Shown: positions 1-10,365, counted from the first letter of the stretch. The stretch: DNA of 64,000 nt from JBDHWG01 sp046328505 (GCA_046328505.1 JAXLWL010000006.1:62001-126000); one strand, 5' to 3'. The notes: generated from the letters alone by a model not told the origin. Program-made: numbers and translations.

Positions 1-643
1 GGTTCCCCCGCGTGACTCCCCAGGTAGCGTTGCGGTCAGCGATCATGGCGTAGCCGTGGTTGGTGAACACGCTCTCCCAGCCGGACAGCGCGGGCAACAC
101 AGCCTTCGGCCCGCCGCTGTACCCCGCGAAAAAGTGTGGCTCGATGAAGCCGGTCAGTATGCGGACGTCGGCCTCTAGGTATGTGCGGTTGATGCGCACC
201 GGGTGGCCGCGCGAGGTGACGCCGAGCGGCACGAGATTGGCTTCGTCGAAGGCGTCGTGCTGGAGGCAGCGATAGTTGTCGACAATAGAGTCGCCGAGCA
301 TCCGCCGCAGCTCGTCCGGCGTCTGCTTGCGGTGCGTGCCAAGGGCGTTGAGTAGGGTGATATCGTCGCGGCGTATGCCGGCGGCTTCAAGCTCAGCCAG
401 GAGGATGGGCAGGATGCGGTCGTTGGGCGTGGCGCGGGTGATGTCGCTGTGGGTGATGACGACTCGATCGCCAGGGTTCACCTTGGCGGCGAGAGCCATA
501 GAGGCGATGGGATGACGGAGCGCCGCGCGCAGCGCTTCAGCTTCGTCGGGAACGGCGGGAACAGCGGGCGACATGACGACGCAAACATCCGGCGGGAGGT
601 CCAGCGTCAGCCCGTCTCGTCCGTACGCCAGTTGTACGCGCAT
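1..643 (-). CDS. larA: Nickel-dependent lactate racemase LarA-like, N-terminal part (cut by window edge)
   Basis: Reading the minus strand from ATG at 643 gives 214 residues with no stop before the window edge. The protein matches the LarA (DUF2088) family, which interconverts D- and L-lactate or related 2-hydroxyacids using a nickel-pincer nucleotide. Visible signature residues are Arg70 in SDITRATP, His104 in LGTHRKQTP, His170 in EPHFFAGYSGG, Lys180 ten residues later in GGPK, and His196 in TNHGYAM. The spacing H-10-K-16-H is the same as in Lactobacillus plantarum LarA (H174, K184, H200), so the cofactor-anchoring lysine and nickel ligand appear intact. LarA homologues have several substrates, so lactate is not proven. 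The cofactor synthesis genes larB/C/E are not in the window. The first codons are MRVQLAYG, preceded by GGAGG. The gene diverges from the HAD gene. Confidence 0.9.
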   Translation of the reverse strand, partial: MRVQLAYGRDGLTLDLPPDVCVVMSPAVPAVPDEAEALRAALRHPIASMALAAKVNPGDRVVITHSDITRATPNDRILPILLAELEAAGIRRDDITLLNALGTHRKQTPDELRRMLGDSIVDNYRCLQHDAFDEANLVPLGVTSRGHPVRINRTYLEADVRILTGFIEPHFFAGYSGGPKAVLPALSGWESVFTNHGYAMIADRNATWGVTRGN

Positions 644-678
644 ATCGCCTCCACATTGCAGGCTCTGAACTACCTCTG

Positions 679-707
679 ATTATATGTGAAACACGCTCAG
701 CTGGCTA
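679..707 (-). promoter_or_regulatory. Promoter for the larA-like gene
   Basis: On the minus strand TAGCCA (702-707) and TATAAT (679-684) are separated by exactly 17 bases, and the -10 lies 36 bases upstream of the larA ATG. The -10 is a perfect consensus and the -35 matches four of six positions. It lies in the 129-bp divergent region shared with the HAD gene. Confidence 0.6.
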
Positions 708-772
708 TGTGCTGGCCGCGAAATTGCTTTGACACCCTCACCAAAACGACGAATCGGCTCAAGGAGGGTGGA

Positions 773-1474
773 GTGTCACAGATTCTAGGGGTGATGATTG
801 ACGTAGACGGCACGCTCGTGGACAGCAACGATGCACACGCGACGGCGTGGGTGGAGGCGCTGGCCCAGCACGGCTACGATGTGCCGTTCGAGAAAGTACG
901 CCGTGCCATCGGCATGGGCGGCGACAATCTCTTGCCGGCTGTCGTTAGCCTCGACAAGAACAGTCCGGACGGTCAGCGCATCAGCAAGACGCGAGATGAG
1001 ATATTCGAAAGGCACTATCTGCCGAAGCTCACTCCGTTCCCGAAGGTGCGCGAACTGGTGCAGCGTTTGCAGGCCGCTGGCCTGAAGCTCGTCATCGCGA
1101 GCTCATCGTCGACTGAACAGCTCGACGCGCTCCTCAGAATCGCGCGGGTAGACGACCTCATCGAGACTCACGTGTCATCCAACGAGGCCAAGAACTCCAA
1201 GCCCGACCCGGACATCATCCAGGTTGCCTTGAATAAGCTCGGGCTGCCCGCAGATCAGGCAGTCATGCTCGGCGACACGCCCTACGATATTTCGTCGGCC
1301 AGCAAGGCCGGCTCGCGAACAATCGCGCTGCGTTGCGGTGGGTGGGACACGGCCGATCTGAAGGACGCGGTTGCCGTCTACGACTCGCCGGCCGATCTAC
1401 TGGCGCACTTCGACGAGTCGCCGCTCGCCGTCTCCCAAGGAGCGAGGCAAGCACGCCTATCGGCGCGGACGTAG
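773..1474 (+). CDS. HAD-superfamily phosphatase (phosphoglycolate phosphatase / beta-phosphoglucomutase-like)
   Basis: A 233-residue haloacid-dehalogenase hydrolase. All four HAD motifs are present: DVDGTLVD near the N-terminus (nucleophile and acid Asp), the Ser of ASSSS (motif II), Lys in NSKPDPDI (motif III) and LGDTPYD (motif IV). The helical cap between motifs I and II places it in subfamily I with Gph and PgmB; the substrate cannot be told from sequence. The start is GTG 773, because AAGGAGG at 761-767 sits five bases before it and the protein then begins just ahead of motif I. A longer reading from 686 would run through the larA promoter. It converges on the ABC permease gene across a long inverted repeat. 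Confidence 0.85.
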   Translation: MSQILGVMIDVDGTLVDSNDAHATAWVEALAQHGYDVPFEKVRRAIGMGGDNLLPAVVSLDKNSPDGQRISKTRDEIFERHYLPKLTPFPKVRELVQRLQAAGLKLVIASSSSTEQLDALLRIARVDDLIETHVSSNEAKNSKPDPDIIQVALNKLGLPADQAVMLGDTPYDISSASKAGSRTIALRCGGWDTADLKDAVAVYDSPADLLAHFDESPLAVSQGARQARLSART

Positions 1475-1481
1475 TAAGAAG

Positions 1482-1581
1482 CTGTCAACGGATTATCACG
1501 GATAAACGGATTGGCTTCGCCGCGCGGAAGCATTATGCCGTTGTGCTAGTATCCGTTTGTCCGTGCTTCATCCGTTGACAG
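1482..1581. repeat. Long inverted repeat between convergent genes
   Basis: The arms at 1482-1511 and 1551-1581 are near-perfect reverse complements. Both begin, read inward, with CTGTCAACGGAT and end with AAACGGAT, with one short mismatch block and a 39-base loop. The element fills the gap between the 3' ends of the HAD gene and the FtsX-type permease gene, so it could act as a bidirectional terminator. The internal repetition of CGGAT and the length of the arms also fit an interspersed palindromic repeat. No run of T follows either arm. Confidence 0.7.
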
Positions 1582-1588
1582 CGGACGC

Positions 1589-3994
1589 TTACGCGTACGC
1601 GAGGCTGTCGCGTACGCTGATGCGTGTCGCCGAGCGGGCCGGCGCAATCGAAGCGAGCGTCGCCAGCACCAGGATGATCACCAGCCAGATGGCAACCGCC
1701 TGCCAGTTGTAGCGGTAGTCCAGCGGCAGCTTGAAGATCGTGTCACCCAACAGGTTCGACATCGGCCGGCTGAACACGAGGGAAATGAGTACCGCCAGAG
1801 CCCAGCTCATCAGCCCTTGCAGCACACCCTCCATCACGAACATGCCCATGATCGTCGGCGACCGCGCCCCAATCGCGCGGAGAACGCCGATCTCCTTCGT
1901 GCGCTCGACGACGGCGATGGACAGGGCACCCATCAAGCCAATCGCGCCAACGACGGCGACGATGGTCGCCAGGGCGAGGAGCATGGACGTGACGATGCTG
2001 AATGAGCCTTCGGTCTGGCGCCGGTTCTCCGACTCAGTCTGCGAGTAGCCCACCTTGATGCTCTGGTCTTCCAGCGCCTGTTTGACGTTCTTGAGCGTTG
2101 TATCCTGACTCGCCTCGTCGTGGGCCGTTGTCCGGACGAGGATCCGGTTGATGCGGGGGTACTCTTTGCTGGCATCCCAGAGCGCGTTGATGGGCGTGTA
2201 AACGGTCTCAGTGGAGAAACCGACGTCGCCGGAGAGCGGCTGGTAGAGACCGATAATCTGGAAGTCGGCCTTGCCCGCCTCGCCCAGGTTGAGCGTCACC
2301 GTGTCCCCCAGCGCCAGCCCATTCTTGTCGGCGCCGCGCTTGCTGAACACGAGCACGTTGCCGTCGCCCGGTTGCAGCCAGCGCCCCTCCAGGATCGGTT
2401 CTTCGGTGAACTCCCGCCCCGGCACGATGCCGTGCACCTCCGTGCCAAGCCCGGCCTCCTTGAGTCGCTGCCCCTGCTTGAGTACCGTCGCCGACATAAT
2501 CAGGTCCGGCTCGGCGTTGGCGACCGTGGGGTCGGCGTTGATGACGTTCATGACCTTGTTCTGGCGGTAGGTTCCGGTAGTATAGAACGTTTCGTCGTAG
2601 TGCCGGCGGGCGAAGAAGTTGTCCATCGTCTCGGTGATCGACGAGCTAAGAGTCATCACGATGAGGAACATCGCGCCGGCCGACACCAGCACGAACTGGG
2701 TCAGGATGAGGCGGCCCTTGCGGCGGAACATGTTGCCCAGCGCCGTCGCGTAGTGGGTGGGCATCAGGCGCGCGCCAATGCCCTCGATGAGCCTGTCGAA
2801 GCGGTTCGCGCCGAACTTGCCGCCGATGCCATAGCTGGCGATGGCCTCGCGGACCGTGATTCGCGCGCCGCTCAGCACCGGCACCAGGCCAGCGAGCAGG
2901 GGGACAGCGGTCGCGGCCAGGATTTGCAGAGTCACCGCGGTCGCCGAGAAGCGAAAGACGTCGTAGTCGATATTGAACAGGTTGAGGAACCAGCGCGTCA
3001 CGCTCCACGCGGCAAACATGCCCAGGGGCAGGGCGATGAACAGCGCCAGGAGGCCATAGATGAGCACGTCGGTCAGGTAGAGCCGCAGGATGGTCACCGA
3101 CCGGCCGCCGATGGCCTTGAGGATGCCGATCTGGTCGGTCTGCTGCGTGATGAGCGCCGTGAGTGTGTTGTACACCAGTACGACGCTCAGGAGCAGCGAC
3201 ACGATAGCGAGGATCTGCATCACCATGTTGATGCCTTCGACGTACATGCGCCCCCAGTGGCGATTGGGGTCCTGATACAGAGTCGCGCCAACCGTGATAC
3301 CGTCCTTCGCCAGGCGATCCTTCAGATCACTGGCGACGACGCGGGCGTTCTCGGCGCTGTAGGGCGTGACGGTAACGTACAATCCGCGATACTTGTTCTC
3401 AGGAACATCGTAGCGCGTCATCGCGTCGCGGCTCATGAAGAAGTACGCCTCACCGCCGAACTGGGGCGGCGGGACGAACGGGTGGCGCACCTTGCCGATG
3501 ATGGTGAATGTGCGCTGCTTGTCGTCCAGCTCGAACGTCACCTTGTCGCCGATGTCGAAGCCATAGAAGCTGCTCGACAGGCGCTCGATGTCGACGCCGT
3601 TGCGGACCGGCCACGTACCCTCCCGCAGCTGGAGCATGTCCATGCGCTGGCTGTTCCAGTCCTCGCGCAGGACAAGGGCACCCTGTTTGAGATCGCCCCC
3701 TTTTTTCGGCTGATACGTGACGTTGACCACGTTGAACGGCTCAATGTCCTCCACGCCCGGCGCGCGCTTCAGGCCATGCACAACCTCTGGCGAGATGTAG
3801 TCGTTGAGGTACATCTGGATGTGGGAGGGGTGGACGGCCTGGTGCGCCGCGTCCATGCCGGAGAGGAGCTGGTCCACCATGCCGAACACAACGCCGATCG
3901 CAAAGACACCCGCGGCGATGGACAGGACCGCGAGGACGGTGCGCGTCTTGTAGTGCCAGATATCGAACCAGACTTTGTACCAAAGAACGCCCAT
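1589..3994 (-). CDS. ABC transporter permease, MacB/FtsX type (two fused halves)
   Basis: An 801-residue inner-membrane permease of the MacB/LolC/FtsX superfamily. An N-terminal segment (residues about 17-36) is followed by a large extracytoplasmic MacB-type domain, a block of three membrane segments (about 255-380), a second single segment (about 425-445), a second periplasmic-type domain (about 460-660) and a final block of three segments ending in SIAPARSATRISVRDSLAYA. Each half carries the FtsX core, including the recurring GILKAIGGR / GVLRAIGAR loop, so it is a pseudo-dimer in one chain. It lies 9 bases downstream of the ATP-binding subunit and forms an exporter or mechanotransmission complex with it. 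The substrate (lipoprotein, lipid, peptide) is unknown. Confidence 0.9.
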   Translation of the reverse strand: MGVLWYKVWFDIWHYKTRTVLAVLSIAAGVFAIGVVFGMVDQLLSGMDAAHQAVHPSHIQMYLNDYISPEVVHGLKRAPGVEDIEPFNVVNVTYQPKKGGDLKQGALVLREDWNSQRMDMLQLREGTWPVRNGVDIERLSSSFYGFDIGDKVTFELDDKQRTFTIIGKVRHPFVPPPQFGGEAYFFMSRDAMTRYDVPENKYRGLYVTVTPYSAENARVVASDLKDRLAKDGITVGATLYQDPNRHWGRMYVEGINMVMQILAIVSLLLSVVLVYNTLTALITQQTDQIGILKAIGGRSVTILRLYLTDVLIYGLLALFIALPLGMFAAWSVTRWFLNLFNIDYDVFRFSATAVTLQILAATAVPLLAGLVPVLSGARITVREAIASYGIGGKFGANRFDRLIEGIGARLMPTHYATALGNMFRRKGRLILTQFVLVSAGAMFLIVMTLSSSITETMDNFFARRHYDETFYTTGTYRQNKVMNVINADPTVANAEPDLIMSATVLKQGQRLKEAGLGTEVHGIVPGREFTEEPILEGRWLQPGDGNVLVFSKRGADKNGLALGDTVTLNLGEAGKADFQIIGLYQPLSGDVGFSTETVYTPINALWDASKEYPRINRILVRTTAHDEASQDTTLKNVKQALEDQSIKVGYSQTESENRRQTEGSFSIVTSMLLALATIVAVVGAIGLMGALSIAVVERTKEIGVLRAIGARSPTIMGMFVMEGVLQGLMSWALAVLISLVFSRPMSNLLGDTIFKLPLDYRYNWQAVAIWLVIILVLATLASIAPARSATRISVRDSLAYA

Positions 3995-4003
3995 GCGCTC
4001 TCC

Positions 4004-4735
4004 TTAGAAGCCTGCCCACTCCGGGTGGCCGATGTACTCGTCGCGCACAATGCGGCCATCCAGGACCTCGACGACACGCGGCACGCGCGCCGCCAGCTCC
4101 TTGTCGTGGGTAACCATCACCATCGTCTTCCCCTTGCTCACCACCTCGGTGAACAGGTCGAAAACATCGTGGGACGTATGAGAGTCCAGGTTGCCTGTAG
4201 GCTCGTCGGCAATGAGAAGCGGGGGATCGTTGGCCAGGGCGCGGGCGATGGCCGCGCGCTGCTGCTGGCCGCCGGAGACCATGCTGGGCAGCTTGTGCGC
4301 CTGTTCGGCGAGACCGACGATCTCCAGGAGATGCAGCGCCCGTTCCTGGCGCTCTCGCCCGCGATACTTGCCGGTCAGGTCCATGGGCAGGATCACGTTT
4401 TGCAGCAGGCTCAGGGCGGGCAGCATCTGGAAGAACTGGAAGATAATGCCCACGTTCTCCCCGCGCCACGCCGCGAGCTGGTCCTCGCTCATCTTGTGCA
4501 CCGGCCGACCGGTCACGACAATCTCGCCGCTGGTCGGGCGGTCGATACCTGTAATCATGTTGAGCAGGGTGGACTTACCGTTGCCGGACGGCCCAACGAT
4601 GGAGACGAACTCGCCCTGCTTGACTTGAAACGAGACCCCTTTAAGGATTGTGATCGTCCCGGTGCCGACCGCGAATGACTTCACGACGTTGGTCACCTGG
4701 ACAACGGGCGCTGCTTGTGCCGCAAGCGCGACCAT
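4004..4735 (-). CDS. ABC transporter ATP-binding protein, LolD/MacB family
   Basis: A 243-residue nucleotide-binding subunit. It has Walker A GPSGNGKST (about residues 48-56), a Q-loop at IIFQFFQMLPALS, signature VSGGQQQR and Walker B LLIADEPTGNLDS followed by the switch His in VTHD. The phrase DEPTGNLDS is typical of the LolD/MacB/FtsE branch that pairs with FtsX-like permeases, which is what follows directly downstream. An Asn replaces the usual Ser in GxSGSGKS, which should be tolerated. It follows the phosphofructokinase homologue with a 16-base gap, so the three genes may be cotranscribed. Confidence 0.92.
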   Translation of the reverse strand: MVALAAQAAPVVQVTNVVKSFAVGTGTITILKGVSFQVKQGEFVSIVGPSGNGKSTLLNMITGIDRPTSGEIVVTGRPVHKMSEDQLAAWRGENVGIIFQFFQMLPALSLLQNVILPMDLTGKYRGRERQERALHLLEIVGLAEQAHKLPSMVSGGQQQRAAIARALANDPPLLIADEPTGNLDSHTSHDVFDLFTEVVSKGKTMVMVTHDKELAARVPRVVEVLDGRIVRDEYIGHPEWAGF

Positions 4736-4751
4736 CGGCGGCTCCTTTCCG

Positions 4752-5990
4752 TCACACCCGCGCGGCCCAGATGATGTCGGGTCGAGCGGTGAACGTCTCC
4801 GCGTCGTAGTAATCCGCGACGTCGATGTTTCCGGCGTGCTGCGTCACCACGTCGAGTGGCATATCCACGTAATTCTCCTGCCGCCGGTAACACACCACAC
4901 GGCCATACTGATGGCCGAGTACCAGCTTCAGTGTCAGCGCCGCGAAATTCATCGCGCCGAGCAGGTCCTGACCGTCCGGCTCGCCGCTCCGAATCAGGTA
5001 CGAGAGGGGCTGGAACAGCATGCGCTGGCCGGTGATGTTTTCAAGAATCTCGGTGACGACCGCGCCACTCCCTGTCACGTGCTGGCCGCGATTGCCGATG
5101 CTCGCAATATCCTCGAGAATCTCGTTCTCGATTCGCTCGCGCTCGCCCACCGCGATTGCCTCGGCGAGCGTGCGCGAGTTCGCCAGGCGCGTCAACTCTG
5201 GCAGGTATGTCCGCATCTGCTCCGGGAGGACGCGGCTGGCCTGCGCAACCGCCAGAATAGCGTAGTTGCTGGGGTTGTTGCGCTTGTCATCCAGGAGGCA
5301 GGCCGCCAGTCGCTGCGGATCGAAGGGAACCTCTGGGATCAGGATGCGGTCGGCGCCCGCCAGGTGAGCGATCAGCAGCGTCGTGAGGCCGGTGGTGCGG
5401 CCGACCACCTCCACGACGGCGATCTCCTCGCGCGAGGCCGCCATGGCTCGCATCTCATGGATGAAGCGCACGCCGCGCTCCAGAGCCGTTGAGAAGCCCA
5501 GGGTGTAGTCCGTGCCGTTGATGTCGTTGTGGACGCTCTTGGGAACACCGATGACGGGGACACCGGCGGCCGCGAGGTGGGCTGCGTACGCGAGGGCCTG
5601 GCTATCGCCCAGCACGATCAGTGCTTCCAGGCCTAGCTCCTCGATCATTGCCTGGATGTGAGGGGTCACATCGACGGTCGGCGCGCCCTGGGCGTCCAGG
5701 AAGGGCGGAAGGGCGGTCGCCGGTGTGCTGGCCGGATCGATGCGGCTGGAATGTAGATACGCGCCCGGCATTCGGTCGATGTCGCGGGTGCGTACGCGCG
5801 TCAGGCCGAGGATATTCTGGCCGTAGCTCTGCGGGTCGTTCGGGTTGTAGTTGAGCAGACCCTCCCAGCCCTTGCGAAAGCCAAGCACCTGGTAGCCGTG
5901 TTCGATGGCACGGTACACGATAGCTTTCAGGCAGACGTTTTGCCCCGGCGCATCGCCGCCGCCGGTCAGAATGCCGATTCGCTTTTCCAT
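4752..5990 (-). CDS. 6-phosphofructokinase homologue (PFK-A superfamily) with altered active site
   Basis: A 412-residue PFK-A family protein that would phosphorylate fructose 6-phosphate. The N-terminus GILTGGGDAPGQN matches the nucleotide-binding loop. VGVPKSVHNDINGTDYT aligns with the catalytic segment IGLPGTIDNDIKGTDYT of E. coli PfkA, and VVEVVGR with the substrate loop VVEVMGR. Two differences stand out. Gly124 is Lys (K151 here), as in pyrophosphate-dependent enzymes, and the catalytic base Asp127 is His (H154), while Asp129 is kept (D156). GGDGS is reduced to GDSQ. The protein is about 90 residues longer than E. coli PfkA. It may be a pyrophosphate enzyme, a relative with another substrate, or catalytically impaired; the fold assignment is secure. 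The start is ATG 5990 (MEKRIGILTGG). Confidence 0.82.
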   Translation of the reverse strand: MEKRIGILTGGGDAPGQNVCLKAIVYRAIEHGYQVLGFRKGWEGLLNYNPNDPQSYGQNILGLTRVRTRDIDRMPGAYLHSSRIDPASTPATALPPFLDAQGAPTVDVTPHIQAMIEELGLEALIVLGDSQALAYAAHLAAAGVPVIGVPKSVHNDINGTDYTLGFSTALERGVRFIHEMRAMAASREEIAVVEVVGRTTGLTTLLIAHLAGADRILIPEVPFDPQRLAACLLDDKRNNPSNYAILAVAQASRVLPEQMRTYLPELTRLANSRTLAEAIAVGERERIENEILEDIASIGNRGQHVTGSGAVVTEILENITGQRMLFQPLSYLIRSGEPDGQDLLGAMNFAALTLKLVLGHQYGRVVCYRRQENYVDMPLDVVTQHAGNIDVADYYDAETFTARPDIIWAARV

Positions 5991-6173
5991 TTCGGTTTCT
6001 CTTTCAGTAAACAGGCGAAGGCGGACGCACCAATTTATTGTGGCGGCGCGCCCGTGCCAACGTCAGGTCCCATTCTACCACGAAATCGTTTGTGGCAGTA
6101 GCTTAGTGTCTTCACCTACGGTAGACATTTCACCATACGGAATAATGACAAAATAGCGCAGCCGGCGTCACTC

Positions 6174-7691
6174 CTAGGCCACCGCCAGCACGACACCATC
6201 TCTGGCGGGCAGTGTGACGCGCACCTGCCCGTCGTCGACCACCCAGCGCTCGTGCAGCGTCGCGCCGCTGGCCGTGAGCAGCGCCTTGAGCGTGACGCCG
6301 TCGCGGAAGTACGCGCCCACCGGCAGATTGACGTCGCGCGACGCCTCGGCCACGTTGAGCGCAACCACCAGTGTCTCCTCGTCGTTACGGCGGGCGAAGG
6401 CGTAGACCTCGCCCTCGGCGTAGAGTTGGTAGAAGTGGCCGCGCCGCAGCGCGCGGTGGCTGTGGCGCAGGGCCACCGCCGCTTTGAAAAAGGCCAGAAG
6501 CTCCGTGTCCCACGCGCTGCGGTCATGCCAGGGGAACGCCCAGCGCGCGTCGGGGTCGTGGTGCGGCTTGTCGTAGGCCAGCGTGCCGCGCAAGCCGATC
6601 TCGTCGCCATAATAGATCGAGGGCGCGCCGGGATAGGTCATCTGGAACAGCGTCGCCAGCCGCACACTCGCCTTATCGCCTCGCGCGAGGCTCAGCAGCC
6701 GCGCCGTGTCGTGGCTATCCAGGATGTTAAGCTGCGCCTGCGTCACCTGCCAGTCATACAGGTTGAGCAGGCGCTGGATGCGCGTGCCGAACTGGGCCGC
6801 GTCGATGGCCGGATGCGGGTCATACGAGCGGCCCTTGACGAGGGATGGGCTCACCCGATTGCCCGCGACGAAGGCGATGGTAGCTGCGGCAAACAAGTAA
6901 TTCATCACCGCGTCGAAGCGATCGCCTTGCAGCCACTCGCGCGCCTCGCGCCATATCTCGCCGACGATGTAAGCGTCCGGGTTGACGCCCTTGACGCGGT
7001 GGCGGAACTCCTCCCAGAAGCCGGGCGTTTTCACCTCGGCCGGCACGTCGAGCCGCCAGCCGTCGATGTGATACTCCTTCAGCCAGAATTCGGCGATGCC
7101 CATGATATACTCGCGTACCTGGGGGTTATCGGTGTTGAGCTTGGGCAGAGCGCGGTTGCCGGCCCAGGCAACGTAGTTGGCCGGGCGGTTACCGGTGTAC
7201 GGCGCCAGGGGCCAGCCCTCGATGAAGAACCAGTCCAGCCAGGGCGAGTGTGGGCCGTGTTCCAGGATATCGTTGAACGGGAAGAAGCCGCGGCTCGCGT
7301 GGTTGAAGACTCCGTCCAGGACAACGCGTATACTGCGTCGATGCGCCGCGTCCACCAGCTCGCGCAGCGCGGCGTTCCCGCCGAGGATGGGGTCTACCTT
7401 CTCGTAGTCGTGAGTGTGGTAGCGGTGGTTGCTGGCCGACTGGAAGATGGGCGTGAAGTAGATGGCGTTGATGCCAAGCTCTTGCAGGTAGTCTAGATGC
7501 TCGACTACGCCGAGCAGGTCGCCGCCCTGGTAGTCTTCGATCGTCGGCTGTGCGCCCCACGGCTGGAGATTGTTTGGCTTCGGCACGCGGTCGCTTTTGG
7601 CGAAGCGGTCGGGGAATATCTGGTAGAAGACCGCGTCCTTCACCCACTCCGGCGTCTCGATGTTGACGTCTGGCGCGTCCTGTGTTGACAT
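6174..7691 (-). CDS. GH13 alpha-amylase family hydrolase (neopullulanase/cyclomaltodextrinase-like)
   Basis: A 505-residue cytoplasmic (no signal peptide) glycoside hydrolase family 13 enzyme acting on alpha-1,4/1,6-glucans. The conserved regions are DGVFNH (residues 126-131), GWRLDV with nucleophile Asp215, IVGE with acid/base Glu245, and DSHD with Asp328. The opening VKDAVFYQIFPDRF and the ASNHRYHTHDY loop are typical of cyclomaltodextrinase/neopullulanase/maltogenic amylases. The usual N-terminal CBM34-type domain of about 120 residues is missing, so the barrel begins almost at residue 15. A short beta domain closes the C-terminus. It is divergent from the 73-residue membrane protein gene. 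A role in intracellular maltodextrin breakdown is inferred. Confidence 0.92.
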   Translation of the reverse strand: MSTQDAPDVNIETPEWVKDAVFYQIFPDRFAKSDRVPKPNNLQPWGAQPTIEDYQGGDLLGVVEHLDYLQELGINAIYFTPIFQSASNHRYHTHDYEKVDPILGGNAALRELVDAAHRRSIRVVLDGVFNHASRGFFPFNDILEHGPHSPWLDWFFIEGWPLAPYTGNRPANYVAWAGNRALPKLNTDNPQVREYIMGIAEFWLKEYHIDGWRLDVPAEVKTPGFWEEFRHRVKGVNPDAYIVGEIWREAREWLQGDRFDAVMNYLFAAATIAFVAGNRVSPSLVKGRSYDPHPAIDAAQFGTRIQRLLNLYDWQVTQAQLNILDSHDTARLLSLARGDKASVRLATLFQMTYPGAPSIYYGDEIGLRGTLAYDKPHHDPDARWAFPWHDRSAWDTELLAFFKAAVALRHSHRALRRGHFYQLYAEGEVYAFARRNDEETLVVALNVAEASRDVNLPVGAYFRDGVTLKALLTASGATLHERWVVDDGQVRVTLPARDGVVLAVA

Positions 7692-7739
7692 ATGAGCTTA
7701 TCCTTTGCAGTGTTGGAAGTAGCGTTCTTCGCGGCGCGC

Positions 7740-7768
7740 TTGACACATCCCCCGATGTGAGCTACGTT
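7740..7768 (+). promoter_or_regulatory. Promoter and strong RBS for the 73-residue protein
   Basis: TTGACA (7740-7745) is followed after exactly 17 bases by TACGTT (7763-7768). AGGAGG at 7788-7793 then lies 7 bases before the ATG at 7801. The perfect -35 and ideal spacing compensate for a weak -10. The arrangement gives a short leader of about 25 bases and rules out the in-frame ATG at 7768 as the start. Confidence 0.6.
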
Positions 7769-7800
7769 TGTGGTCGCTTTCGAACACAGGAGGTGCAATC

Positions 7801-8022
7801 ATGTGTATGTTCTGTGCCGCTATTCCCATGACTATGGCAGCCGGTTCAGCCATCGCCGCTAACCAGAAAGAGAAGGAGCGGCGCGCGGCGCTCCAGGGTG
7901 AACCGAGGCCGGCGCACCGTATCCCGGTGCGAAAGGCCACCCTGGTTATCACCGGCAGTTTGATAGTTGGCTCCGTCGTGTATCACGGGGTCATCATGCC
8001 CAGGTTCGGTCTGATCCTCTGA
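7801..8022 (+). CDS. Small two-helix membrane protein, function unknown
   Basis: A 73-residue protein starting MCMFCAAIPMTMAAGSAIAA. The first hydrophobic stretch carries a CxxC pair at residues 2-5. A charged middle (NQKEKERRAALQGE, then PRPAHR) separates it from a second hydrophobic helix (about residues 47-65). It is not recognised as a known family. The evidence that it is real is the TTGACA promoter, the AGGAGG at ideal spacing and sensible amphipathic composition. The layout, hairpin-like with a cytoplasmic basic loop, would suit a small membrane accessory protein; the CxxC could bind metal or be redox-active, but this is speculation. Confidence 0.6.
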   Translation: MCMFCAAIPMTMAAGSAIAANQKEKERRAALQGEPRPAHRIPVRKATLVITGSLIVGSVVYHGVIMPRFGLIL

Positions 8023-8050
8023 TCTTGCCCCGCCGTCTCGCTCTCAATCG

Positions 8051-8231
8051 TTACGCTACGCTCGGCACGCCGAGACGCAGGCCGCGCGCTGCGCGCGCCT
8101 CGACCTCAGGGTAGCCGATGTCCCGCGCCAGCGTCAGCGCGTTCGCGTAGCATTCGGCCGCCTGTTCGGCCTGCGCCAGGTAGTACCGCGCGTGGCGCTC
8201 GAGCAGACGGCTCGCAGGCCTCTCAACCGAC
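8051..8231 (-). pseudogene. Possible TPR-protein remnant
   Basis: The minus strand reads about 60 residues from MSVERPASRL, including YYLAQAEQAAECYANALTLA and IGYPEVEARAARGLRLG. These resemble the last helices of a tetratricopeptide repeat protein of the kind attached to STAND or adenylate-cyclase regulators. No upstream portion is present: a perfect hairpin and the end of pckG follow immediately. I read it as a decayed 3' fragment; it could also be a spurious reading of GC-rich DNA. Confidence 0.3.
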
Positions 8232-8257
8232 ATCGACCGCCTTCCTCTGAGACGAAG

Positions 8258-8288
8258 CTCCCCAGACACCGTCGCGGTATCTGGGGAG
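8258..8288 (-). terminator. Hairpin downstream of pckG
   Basis: CTCCCCAGA (8258-8266) pairs perfectly with TCTGGGGAG (8280-8288). The inner bases ACCG/CGGT (8268-8271 and 8275-8278) extend the stem after one mismatch, leaving a three-base TCG loop. It lies about 60 bases past the pckG stop on that strand and is the natural transcription end for that gene. There is no T-tract. Confidence 0.6.
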
Positions 8289-8348
8289 CGGAGGCTACGT
8301 GATCGGACTCATCAAGTCCGAGGCATGAATTACGCTTGCTACCTGATC

Positions 8349-10187
<1,839 letters not shown>

Positions 10188-10238
10188 TGGATATCTCCAA
10201 GATTCGGTAAGGGGTTATCCGTGAGGTAACATGCCTCT

Positions 10239-10244
10239 ATTATA
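10239..10244 (-). promoter_or_regulatory. -10 element upstream of pckG
   Basis: A perfect TATAAT on the minus strand 51 bases before the pckG ATG. The best -35 candidate, TATACA, is 18 bases further upstream and weak, so an activator may be needed. Confidence 0.45.
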
Positions 10245-10365
10245 CCCCGATTCCGGCCTACTTGTATACGGGTCCGGGAAAGGTTTCTCGCCCGGACGTG
10301 GAAAAGTGACCACTTTGCCCTAGGCCGAGCGGAGAACGAGCAGTGATAACAGTTCGGGGCAACTG

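Noticed and set aside
2120..4678. An 852-codon open frame on the plus strand
   Set aside because: It lies wholly antisense to the FtsX-type permease and its ATPase, whose motifs are unambiguous; long antisense frames are expected at this GC content.
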